This document shows, piece after piece, positions 10,883-21,768 of a DNA stretch of 64,000 bases; the first letter of the stretch is position 1; every line of letters begins with the position of its first letter. Origin of the DNA: Halichondria panicea. Lineage: Eukaryota; Porifera; Demospongiae; Suberitida; Halichondriidae. Both the position numbers and the translations under genes were made by a program. The notes beneath the pieces were generated by a model. That model had not been told where the DNA came from. It saw only the letters and a program-made list of their open reading frames with translations, and did no database searches. The stretch is from contig NC_087379.1 of assembly GCF_963675165.1 (NCBI RefSeq), positions 7,346,339-7,410,338 on the forward strand, read 5' to 3'.

Positions 10883-12289
10883 ATGGCAGCACTGAACCCC
10901 AACAACCAGCAACAACATGACAAGAGAATAATAGGATTCGATTGTGTGTTTGTGGAACCTCCACCAGAACGATTCGTCCAGTCAGACTGTCCAGTTTGTC
11001 TCCAGATCATTCGAGAGCCCCACCAGGTCACATGTTGTGGAAAAAAGTTTTGCAAAGCTTGTATTGAACATATCAAAGTAATTAAAAAGCAGTGCCCAAC
11101 TTGCAACGAGGAATTTTCAAGTTTTGCCGATAAAGGTTTGAAACAATCACTCTATGGGTTGAAAGTTCGCTGTGGCCACCAGAAAGACGGGTGTGAGTGG
11201 ACGAAGGAACTGAGACAGCTTGATGAGCACCTCAACACAGATCCACAGCCAGAGAAACAACTCGATGGATGTCAGTTTGTCGAGATCGATTGCATCTATA
11301 ATTGTGGAAACCAACGTCAGCGAAGGTACATTCAAGTCCACCAAATTAAGGATTGCCCCAAACGTTCATTCAGTTGTGAGCACTGTCATGATTACAAGTC
11401 TACCTATGATGATGTCACCAATAACCACTGGCCTGTGTGTGGGTCCTTCCCTGTCCCCTGCCCTAACCAGTGTGGTTCAATTATCCAACGTCAGAATATA
11501 GACAGCCATGTTGCCGATGAGTGCCCCCTGACCACCATCAACTGTGACTTCCACCACGTAGGTTGTGCTGTGAAACTCCCTCGGCAAGACATGCCAGAAC
11601 ACCTGAGAGAAAACCTACTCACACACATCTCTCTATTAGCCACCAATAATGCCAAGCAACAAGCTGAGATTACACAACAAAGAGAAGAAATCACTAAGCA
11701 ACATGCTAAGATTACACAACAAAGAGAAAATATCACTAAGCAACAAAATGACATTGCTTGTTTAGTTAAAGAGAATGAACAGCTAAGGATAAAAAATGCC
11801 AAATTGGCGCCATTGCAGCAAATCCTCACCGTGAACTCTAGACCTCTTGGTGCCCCTGTCCTTACAATGACCAACTTCCAACAGCACAAGAGAGATGACG
11901 ATATTTGGAATTCCCCTCCAGTCTACACCTACCATCAGGGCTACAAGATCTGTCTCGAAGTGTACGCTAACGGCAGGAGCACTGGTGAAGGAACACACGT
12001 CTCTGTGTCTATGCACCTCATGAGAGGAGAGTTTGACGATTCTTTGAAATGGCCATTTCGTGGTGTGATATCTATTAAACTACTGGACCAGGTCAACGGA
12101 AAGGATAATAAAACATACACAAACATCTATGATAACAAAGTACCTAACAGGACCTGTGCCAGAGTGAGGGTGGGAGAGAGATCAGTGGGGCGGGGATATT
12201 CAAAGTTCATTGCTCACACTAAACTGGAGCCCAACTATTTACGAAACGACACCCTTCTCTTCCAAATACACAAAGTAGAACTGAAGTAG
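10883..12289 (+). CDS. TRAF-like RING/zinc-finger/MATH protein T5, intact, 468 aa, long coiled coil
   Basis: Single exon starting at the family ATG. RING-like about 36-74, TRAF zinc fingers about 97-245, MATH about 326-468. The coiled coil (about 255-315) is lengthened: the 11-residue module T-Q-Q-R-E-x-I-T-K-Q is present twice in tandem where T1 and T7 have it once. A longer stalk could alter trimer geometry or spacing between zinc fingers and MATH domain (inference). Variable MATH residues read E-V-Y-ANG-RST and S-M-H-L. Confidence 0.9.
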   Translation: MAALNPNNQQQHDKRIIGFDCVFVEPPPERFVQSDCPVCLQIIREPHQVTCCGKKFCKACIEHIKVIKKQCPTCNEEFSSFADKGLKQSLYGLKVRCGHQKDGCEWTKELRQLDEHLNTDPQPEKQLDGCQFVEIDCIYNCGNQRQRRYIQVHQIKDCPKRSFSCEHCHDYKSTYDDVTNNHWPVCGSFPVPCPNQCGSIIQRQNIDSHVADECPLTTINCDFHHVGCAVKLPRQDMPEHLRENLLTHISLLATNNAKQQAEITQQREEITKQHAKITQQRENITKQQNDIACLVKENEQLRIKNAKLAPLQQILTVNSRPLGAPVLTMTNFQQHKRDDDIWNSPPVYTYHQGYKICLEVYANGRSTGEGTHVSVSMHLMRGEFDDSLKWPFRGVISIKLLDQVNGKDNKTYTNIYDNKVPNRTCARVRVGERSVGRGYSKFIAHTKLEPNYLRNDTLLFQIHKVELK

Positions 12290-12444
12290 TTACTAAAGAA
12301 GTGATTAAACAATTAAACGAAATTAATGTAAAATTAATGTGTATTGAACTTGGCTGTTCATTTGTTTGCTATTGTACTTAACTTCTGAGGACGGTAGTGT
12401 CAATGGGATGGGGCAATTATGGGTAGGATGGCAACCCCTATATA

Positions 12445-12629
12445 CCGTATAGCGTGTTATTTTCATATGCCACGGTGGAAATTTTTGTATTGAGAAAATA
12501 AAAACTACAAAATTATTCTACCGCAATAGATTCAACGTCACTATCCTGAGCTGCATTAAAATTATAAATAATTATGTAAATGGGTTGTTCTTCCGAAAAT
12601 TTTCACCAACGAAATTACTCCCTATACGG
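12445..12629. mobile_element. 185-bp MITE with TA target duplication
   Basis: Ends are inverted: CCGTATAG at the left and CTATACGG at the right, with weaker pairing further in (GGTGAAAATTTT-type). Flanked on both sides by TA (12443-12444 and 12630-12631), as in Tc1/mariner-type non-autonomous elements. The terminal bases match those of the 30276-30679 element. Confidence 0.6.
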
Positions 12630-12631
12630 TA

Positions 12632-13050
12632 TAATTATATACACCCCCTCTCTTATAATGATACTCATGCAACTCACAATGGCGTGTCTATATATATATA
12701 ACCAGAGTGCTCAGGGGGCTAGAGCACTCCCCTAGACAACCATGAAAATCTAGCTAATCAACAGCTGGTCTAGCTAACTGTGCAGCTCTATCAATTTTTA
12801 TAAAATGCAGTACATTGGCATATATAGCACTTGCTAATACAAGTCATGACCACTCCCAATTGAGCATGCGTAATCAGCATTGGTAATAGTTATTATGTAG
12901 TGACACTGAAATTTGTTTTCTTCCGCCATTAAATTAATGCGGGGTGTACAATTTTGCCTAATTACTAGTACTCACCAGTACCGTTGAGCACACCCCATGT
13001 GTGTATACATATGTACCCATACACTGACCCCCTCTCATTCCCATGCAACT
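12632..13050. other. Intergenic, no gene seen
   Basis: AT-rich sequence with a short hairpin around 12701-12735 (GAGTGCTC ... GAGCACTC). No tRNA or coding frame supported. Confidence 0.5.
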
Positions 13051-13053
13051 CAC

Positions 13054-13289
13054 GTGGTTCCATTAATGTGCTCCTACAGTTGACGGGGACAGCATAAGAC
13101 TGGACCAGATGACTCAGACACTCGTAATTTCCCTACAGCAATTATGAATACATGTAACACTCAACCACATCAAAGGAACGACTGGTTACCTTGGTGATGG
13201 TTTGGAAACCAGAGGAAGTCATTCTTATGGAGAGCAGCTTCATCACCAGCAAACACATTGTTCCTTAGCTTCACACAGCCTTCAATTAC
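13054..13289 (-). pseudogene. Copies of G exons 11 and 10
   Basis: 13054-13132 matches G exon 11 (18635-18714) and 13190-13289 matches exon 10 (18769-18870) in the right order and strand with splice sites recognisable. Exon 10 is 100 nt against 102, so the frame is broken. They lie 5' of T6, whereas in the G/T7 locus these exons lie 3' of the TRAF gene, so they belong to the 3' flank of a previous copy. Confidence 0.75.
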
Positions 13290-13556
13290 CTACATGAATT
13301 CATCCATGAAAATAGTTAAGAGCTACATGCATTATATAGTCAACATGGCTTTCTTATCATGTCAACAATGAAAGTGTATATACAATTTATGTCATCAATG
13401 AAAAGAACACATTAAACGACTTTGTTACCTAATATGGGATTAAGCTACACGTATACTACTGAGAAAAAAGATTAACGAGATAATCTCTGATATAACTGAC
13501 AGTGTGTCAAAAGAGACGACACAGTGACACCTGTTTAGTTACAAGACAATCAAGAG

Positions 13557-14367
13557 ATGGCAGAAGGCTACCACAACAACCAGCAACAAGCTGACAAGAG
13601 AATAATAGGATTCGATTGTGAGTTTGTGAAGCCACCACCTTCGGAATACATCCAGTCAGAGTGTCCAGTTTGTCTCCAGATCATTCGAGAGCCCCACCAG
13701 GTCACATGCTGTGGAAAGAAGTTCTGCAAAGCTTGTATTGAGCACATCAGAGCAATTCAAAAGCCATGCCCAACTTGTAACAAGGAATTTTCAAGTTTTG
13801 CCGATAAAGGTTTGAAACAATCGCTCTACAGTTTGAAAGTTCGCTGTAGCCACAAGAAAGACGGGTGTGAGTGGATGGGGGAACTGAGACAGCACCTCAA
13901 CACAGATCCACAGCCAGAGAAATGGATGTCAGTTTGTCGAGATCGATTGCATCTATAATTGCAGGAACCATCAGCAGCGAAGGTACATTCAAAACCACCA
14001 AATTAAGGATTGCCCCAAACGATCATTCGGTTGTGAGCACTGCCATTATTATAAATCTACCTATGATGATGTCACCAACAACCACTGGCCTGTGTGTGGG
14101 TCCTTCCCTATCCCCTGCCCTAACCAGTGCGGTTCAACTATTATCAACAGTTATATAGACAGTCATGTTGCCGATGAGTGCCCCCTGACCACCATCAATT
14201 GTGACTTTCACTACTTAGGCTGTGCTGTGAAATGTGCTCGACAAAACATGCCAAAATATGCCTTCAGTACCCTCTTAGCACACATGTCCCTATTGGCCAT
14301 CAGTCATGCCAAGCAACAAGAAAAAATTACAAGTCTTTTAGTCGTACATGATCGTTCATTTTATTGA
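13557..14367 (+). pseudogene. TRAF-like T6, truncated and frameshifted
   Basis: The 5' flank and first 120 codons are close to T1. Relative to its sisters it lacks 9 bp (the L-D-E codons) in the first zinc finger and then 8 bp just after P-E-K, which shifts the frame; that frame ends at 13956-13958. The remaining zinc fingers continue in another frame to 14367. Coiled coil and MATH domain are missing, and the sequence passes directly into a 3' flank like that of T3. Confidence 0.85.
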
Positions 14368-14633
14368 ATTGCTAACAACTTTAACTTTTGAAGCAATAAT
14401 ATTAGTAAGGATGGTAGTGTCGTCAGTGGGTTGGGAAATGGGTAACGTTGAATTGATATAATTATACAGTGGCCAAGATTGAAAAATTGCTGGTGTTTCT
14501 TTGTCTATCGCGCGCGTTGAACTTGCTTACCGCTCGCACGTGGTGGTAGCATGTAATTCTTCTTCCCTTCTCGGCCACAGTAGATATACACATGTACCCA
14601 TATACAGACCCCTCTTGTACCCACGCAACTCAC

Positions 14634-14810
14634 GTGGTTCCATTCTCTGTGCTCCTACAGTTGACGGAGACAGCACAAGACTGGACCAGATGAGTCAGAC
14701 ACTCGTGATTGCCCTACAGCAATAAATACATGTAACACTCAATTACATCAAAGGAACGGCTGTATGTAGAAACCAGAGGAAGTCAATCATTCTTATGGAG
14801 AGCAGCAAAC
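14634..14810 (-). pseudogene. Copy of G exon 11 and fragment of exon 10
   Basis: 14634-14713 has the full 80-nt length and splice sites of G exon 11; about 14740-14810 is a shortened exon 10. No continuous gene can be built from them. Confidence 0.7.
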
Positions 14811-14940
14811 ACTTAGCTTCGCACAGTGATACTCAACATCATTCTGGTCTTTTAGCTGGTGAGTGGAGCTTCAAGACTGCATTCTACTTTACGTATCACA
14901 TGACTGAGTGAGTTATAAACAACATCACTATATCCCCCAG

Positions 14941-15090
14941 GCAATACTGAACCCTCTACAAGGACTGCTCAATGCTATAGCCTATGGTGGAGTATGCACC
15001 ACATTCTGCACCTGGGTACGCAACAAGTACGTATACCGTAATAGCACGACATTTACGAGGGGCTTAATGTTGGCTGATTTCGTGGTTTAG
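14941..15090 (+). pseudogene. Possible last exon fragment of a seven-transmembrane receptor
   Basis: After a good acceptor (TATCCCCCAG) an open frame reads AILNPLQGLLNAIAYGG then V-C-T-T-F-C-T-W-V-R. The N-P-L-Q-G-x-L-N-A-x-x-Y-G pattern is typical of helix VII in secretin/cAMP-like GPCRs. It runs to a stop at 15088-15090. No other receptor exon was found near it, so I treat it as an isolated fragment. The assignment rests on one motif. Confidence 0.35.
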
Positions 15091-15547
15091 CAATCCTACA
15101 CGAAATAGTTCTAGAATTATCTGCTATAACGTGTAAAGGCGTGGCTTCCGGTAAGCAGTCGAACATTGTGCAATGAAATTAGAGGCCATTCCATGAAATA
15201 TAAGTGCCTCGAAAGTTTTGCGCTATACATGCAGTATAATTATTATACTTAAATACCAAAACTTAAATTACATCCTTATATAGTAGCTATACAATGTCAA
15301 CAATTTTCCATGAAACTTCATAAAGGGGGGAGGAGCAATTTGGACAAATCCAAGGGGGGGGGGGAGGGGAAAGCACATCTAATTTCCCCGCTGAAATTGA
15401 CCATGGCATGTAATTCAACAGCTCTAATTGGCAAGCATAATATAGAAATACTACGTACGTGTTAATAAATTGCTAGAATAATTATGATAAAACGATAAAT
15501 TGATTGTTTCTGCTCTGATTGGATAAACCTCCTATATATACGATTGT
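15091..15547. other. 3' flank of gene G, no gene seen
   Basis: AT-rich with a G-rich patch at about 15327-15367. No coding frame recognised. The 3' UTR of G must lie here, but no clear AATAAA-type signal could be assigned. Confidence 0.4.
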
Positions 15548-18500
15548 TCACTTCTGAGGTGTTTTGTCCAGAATATGGAGCAGGGCCTCGTGCTTTGGAT
15601 CGTTGATGTTGCCATAGTGACTGAGGACGTAGTTACAGGTGTTGGCCAGGAGAATGGGTGTGGAGAATCTGAACGCTGCATAGTACAGCGGCACTGCCAC
15701 CTGCAGCAGGAGAGGACAGGGGGGGAAGGTGAAGACACTTGATAGGAGATAATAGAACTACCATAATAGTACTAATTTTGAAGACAGGATGCAATGCAAT
15801 GTACGTACCACAATTATGGGCTAACCAAGCTTACAAATGAGTGGGTGGGCATGCAGCAATAAATTCATACTAGCAAAACAATATTATGTGTACCTACACT
15901 ACAGCCCCCCCCTCCACACACACACACACACACACACCTCTTGGTCTATCTTGTCAGAGAGCAGGCGTTCGCACTGAGCCTTCATTGGTTCTAGGAGGAA
16001 CTGGTCGGCTGCTGCCATGAGCTCTATGCCGAGGTTGAGGTCATCCCGAGGGAAGAGACAGCGACCAGTGTACAGGTACTGGAGGAGCACTTGCACCACC
16101 TTACCAGTCAGTGTAGGTAGTGGAATCTGTGGGAGGGAGGGAGGGAGTTGGTCTATGTGTGTATATACAGTGGTGTTCAGAGTTGATGCTTCACAAGGGA
16201 TCAGTACAGTGTACCATGCATGGTTTCAAGGTTTCTCAAACACACAGTATATGCAGTATTCAATATTCTAGTAGCCATGGACAGAGGCAGTGCAATCAGC
16301 ATTAAACAACCAACCTCCTTGTTTCTAGATTCCACCCATAGTTCAGAGTCTAGCATGGACTTGAACACGGGGCTTTGGGCACAGAGAACCAGTCTGTGTG
16401 CATGGAATCGGGACCCGTCCTCTGATATCAGTTCCACGTCACTCAGACTCGGACTATTGATGTACGACGCCAGGTCAAACAGTGGCTCTGCAAGGAGGCA
16501 GGAAATGAAGAAATGAGGTTATAATTATACAACACATAATCAGCTGTAGACTGACCTGTAGCACATAAAAAATAATACTTGCATATTATATGTATATACA
16601 CTTGTGATGCCAATATCTAATAGAGCAAAGAGCTGTCTACATTGTTTGTAGTGTCACCTTTCTCCTCCAGTTTTGTGGTGAAGTTTTTTGGAGGAAAGTG
16701 TTTGAGAGCAAGCATGTCAGTGGTGCTCGAGTTGAAGGTGTTCTTGAGTAGAGGGTCAGCCCCTAGTCTGATTAGACACGCCACTGTCGCCAGGTCTTGT
16801 CTCTGAGCAGCTCGATGGAGGACACTGTGTGTGTGCAAGTGTGTGGGGTGGTGGGGGGGGGGATCAGTATGTGAATTATAATGATGTATCTATTGTGTCA
16901 ACATAATTATACTGATCATACTAGCCATACACATTTTGATACTGCACCTAATATGGGTAAAAAGACATGTGACTACTTGGAAGGCGTGAATAACAAGTAA
17001 CTGACAATATTCATTACAGAGGAGCCGACACACCCTGTTTAGTTACACGAAAACAAAAGACAAACAAGTTGAGAAATGGCAGCACTGAATCCCAACAACC
17101 AGAAAAAAACCGACAAGAGAATAATAGGATTCGATTGTGAGTTTGTGAAGCCACCACCTTCGGAATACGTCCAGTCAGAGTGTCCAGTTTGTCTCCAGAT
17201 CATCCGAGAACCCCACCAGGTCACATGCTGTGGAAAGAAGTTTTGCAAAGCTTGCATTGAACATATTGAAGCAAGTAAAAAGCCGTGCCCAACTTGCAAC
17301 GAGGAATTTTCGAGTTTTGCCGATAAAGGTTTGAAACAATCACTCTATGGGTTGATAGTTCGCTGTAGCCACCAAAAAGACGGGTGTGAGTGGACAGGGG
17401 AACTGAGACAGCTTGATGAGCACCTCAACACAGATTCACAGCCAGAGAAACAACTCGATGGATGTCAGTTTGTCGAGATCGATTGCATCTATAATTGCGG
17501 AGACCAACGTCAGCGAATGCACATTCAAGTCCACCAAATTAAGGATTGCCCTAAACGTCCATTCGGTTGTGAACACTGCCATGATTACAAGTCTACCTAT
17601 GATGATGTCACCAACAACCACTGGCCTGTGTGTGGGTCCTTCCCTGTCCCCTGCCCTAACAAGTGTGGTTCAACTATCCAACGTCAGAATATAGACAGCC
17701 ATGTTGCCGATGAGTGCCCCCTGACCACCATCAACTGTGACTTCCACCACGTAGGCTGTGCTGTGAAACTCCTTCGACAAGACATGCCAGAACACCTGAG
17801 AGAGAACCTACTCACACACATCTCTCTATTGGCCACCAGTCATGCCAAACAACAAGCTGAGATTACACAACAAAGAGAAGAAATCACAAAGCAACAAGCT
17901 GACATAGCTAGTTTAGTTGAAGAGAATAAACAGCTAAGGATGAAATATACCGAATTGGCGCCATTGCAACAAATGCTCACTGTGAACTCTGAACATCTTG
18001 GTCACCCTGTCCTTACAATGACCAACTTCCAACAGCGCAATAGAAATGGCGATGAGTGGTACTCCCCTCCAGTCTACACCCATCGTCAGGGCTACAAAAT
18101 CTGTCTCAGTGTGGATGCTAACGGTGATGGCATTGGTGAAGGAACACACATCTCTGTGCACGTGTGCTTCATGAGAGGAGAGTTTGACGATTCTCTGAAA
18201 TGGCCATTTCGTGGTGCAATTTCAGTGCAACTACTGGACCACAATGGCAAGGATCATAAAATGAACTCACGTACCTATGATGACAAAACACCTAACATGT
18301 GCTGTGCTAGAGTGACAGAGGGAGAGATAGTATCACATGGGTGGGGATATTCCCAGTTCATTGCTCAAACTGAACTGGAGCCCAAGTATTTACGAAACGA
18401 CACCCTCCTCTTCCAAATAAACGAAGTAAAACTGAAGTAGCTATTTCAGAGGATGACTAAAAATTATTTCAGTCATATACATGTATACTGTGTATATAGT

Positions 18501-20299
18501 GATAGCGTGGACCGTAATTGTTCAATAAAGTTTGCTAGTACTTAACGTGTTATTGGGGTGGGGCAATGGGTCGGTATGGCAACCCTTATATATTCATACC
18601 ATACACAGACCCCCTCCCATACCACGCAACTCACGTGGTTCCATTCTCTGTGCTCCTACAGTTGACGGGGACAGCACAAGACTGGACCAGATGAGTCAGA
18701 CACTCGTGATTGCCCTACAGCAATGAACACATGTAACACTCAATTACATCAAAGGAACGACTGGTTACCTTGGTAATGGTCTGTAGCAACCAGAGGAAGT
18801 CATTCTTATGGAGAGCAGCTTCATCACCAGCAAACACATTGTTCCTTAGCTTCACACAGCCTTCGATTACCTACATAAATCAACAGATACATTTACGAGA
18901 AAAATAGGGAAGAGCTAAATTGGCAATCAACATAATTATGCATAGCTTTAATATACAATGTTGTGTAACTACATGTACAGTAGACTCTCGCTAATCTGGC
19001 TCTCTGAATTACGGTCACGTTGATATAACGGCCGTTTCATTTGGTACAGATTGCTACACATCATTACAAAACTTGCCATGAAATGCATGCACTCGCTATT
19101 CCGTATACTGGCCAGTATTGGCTGCCCCAAACTAGGATTGTAATGAAATTCTACATTTATTACCGCTAGATATGAAGTTTAGGGGTGTGGTTTGGCAAAT
19201 AAAAGTGGGATTACACTTTTAATAAATATAGAGAGCATAAAAATTGTTATCCAGCCATTAGATTCAAGGTAGGACTGCCGCGGCCAGTTTCTAAAATGCA
19301 GCCATCTCATTATTGCAGCCATCTCATTATTGAAGCCACACTGCACTATTGCAAGTGTAACGGATTAACGAGAGTATACTGTACCTTTTATAGTACCTCA
19401 CCTGTGTCTTGCGTGTTGCTATGGCAGCAGTGATGAGACTTGGCTCTATCCTAGTGAGTAGTTCTGGTGTGAGTTGCTCCAGAGTGTTCGGAGGGAGGGA
19501 GCCATCACCAGAGAGAGACACTATCATCCTCTTCACCACCTCACTGGACTCAGGCTGTGGGAGGGGGGGGGGGGGGGGTGAAGGAATGAATTTAGCTGTC
19601 AGTAGCTAGCTTTAGGCAATGAGCCTGCAAGAGAATGGGGGGGGGGTGGTGCTTACCTTATCTGCTGGTTTTGGAGGCACCTTCCTCCCCAGTACAAGTT
19701 GCTCCTCTGTGTCCCATTCACCCCTGTGTGGAAAACAAGTAACTATAGGTAAGCAACATAATTACATGTATAGGAAACATCTACCTACATTGTACGTACT
19801 AATGTACTTGCAAGACAACACTCGATGCTGCTCTACGTGAGTATGACATCTATTGTGTTTATCGTACTCACTGTCTATCGGTGACTTTGAGGGTTCCCAC
19901 GAAGTCGTTGGACAACTCCTGACACTTGAGTTGAGCATCAGAGTAGAGACTGTGTCTGCCCACTTGCAGGTGGAGGGCTAGTTTGTCCGATATCTGGCAA
20001 CACATTCTGTGCATGGAAAGGGGGGTCAATGGCAAATATAACAAAATGAAAAAAGTATTTTTATGTTCATGCTGTGTATACTAGTTTCGGTATTGGACAC
20101 TAACTGCTTACGTACCTCAATAGCCTCTGGGCATTCTGTAGTCTGAATGACTGATCATACTTGGTTGCAGTGGCGTCAAACACAGAGGCGTATGCAGTGA
20201 ATGCTTTCTCGTACAGCTTGTCCACCAGTGGTGACACTGCATCACCTGCTCTCATCAGGAGGCCTTGGATGTCAGTCGCATCAATAGGGAACGATGTTG

Positions 20300-20360
<61 letters not shown>

Positions 20361-21724
20361 GGGGAGGAACTGATAATTGTTACGAAAAACATATTAAATT
20401 GGAAACATGACATTCATGTCAAAAAAGGCCTGGAAGCAATTAATCACTACTCTATGCACACCACACATGTAACACTAACTAGCTACTAAAATGCATCTTA
20501 TATTGGGCTTCCCTATCACCAATTCAAAGTTATAGTGAAAATTATCTTAATTTCCGACATGGTGTCTACTTACAGCTCTGAAGTATCTTGATTCATCAGT
20601 GGACAGGTTCCTGGCCAACCTCACAACATCTTGCACACACCTATCTACGGCTTCAGGGTTCACACGCCACGAGGGGGCGGGGCTTCCTGAGGGGTTTCCC
20701 CCAGCAGCACCCCCCAGCATTGTCTGCTTGCACAGGTTCTCACATGCGAGTACTTTGAGCTCCAAGTCCTTCATATGATCCAACACCTCCCTCAAGTCAT
20801 CCACCTGCAATACAAATGTACATGTACAATGTGTGCGTACATTGTACAGTTGACAATAGACTAAAACAGGTGTCACTACGAAACAAAACAATGGTAGATT
20901 GGGATGGATAAAAGTAGCTTCTATATTTGGTATACAGTAGATCATCCATCCCCACATATGTTATATACACATGCGCATATAGCCTGGTAGGGGATAATAC
21001 AGGATGTTGTTTATTGCTGATTAATTAAGCCATATACATGTACATAATTATGTAAACACACACAATGGGAGGTAGATACAATGATGATAACTCACCAAGC
21101 TATCAGGCCATTGCAGTCGCTGAGTCAGCATCTCTGGAGGTATCTATATTATAACAGTATCATAATATTATAATAGTGACACACACACACACACTTAGTC
21201 TATACTACTGGATGGTGGAGGTTAATATTATTATGGTGAAGTTGTTACCTTGACTTTGTTGATGAGAGCGTCCACCTGGTGCAGTAGAGACTTGAGCTGG
21301 TGGATGAATGAGTGAGTGCCCGACACCTGCTGCAGTAGGTTGCCCATCTTGATCACCTCGTCACGATGCTCATCAACACCAGACGATATACTCTGTGCCT
21401 GTGTGTGTGGTGTGTGTGTGTGTGTGTGGTGTGTGTGTGTAGTGTGTGTGTGCGTGCGTGCGTGTGTGTGTGTGTGTTGGGGGGGGGGGGAGGGTGCAGA
21501 GTACAGTATTAGACAATCCAAAACTTAACTAATGATTATCTAAAGACAATAGTGAAGTCCTGTATGCATACTGGCTATCATATGACCATCAGTGTACACA
21601 CAATGCATTAATGACAGTCATGTACAAACAGACACTACTATACAAGGAAACAGCCTGACAGTCATGAGGACTGTGTGGGTACACGAGTTGGCAACATTAG
21701 AATACATTCCAGCTAGTTAATCAC

Positions 21725-21768
<44 letters not shown>

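Noticed and set aside
12701-12735. Short hairpin (GAGTGCTC/GAGCACTC) as a regulatory RNA
   Set aside because: Only eight paired bases and no conservation in the other copies.
15327-15367. G-rich stretch as a G-quadruplex element
   Set aside because: Possible but short, with no conserved position relative to any gene here.
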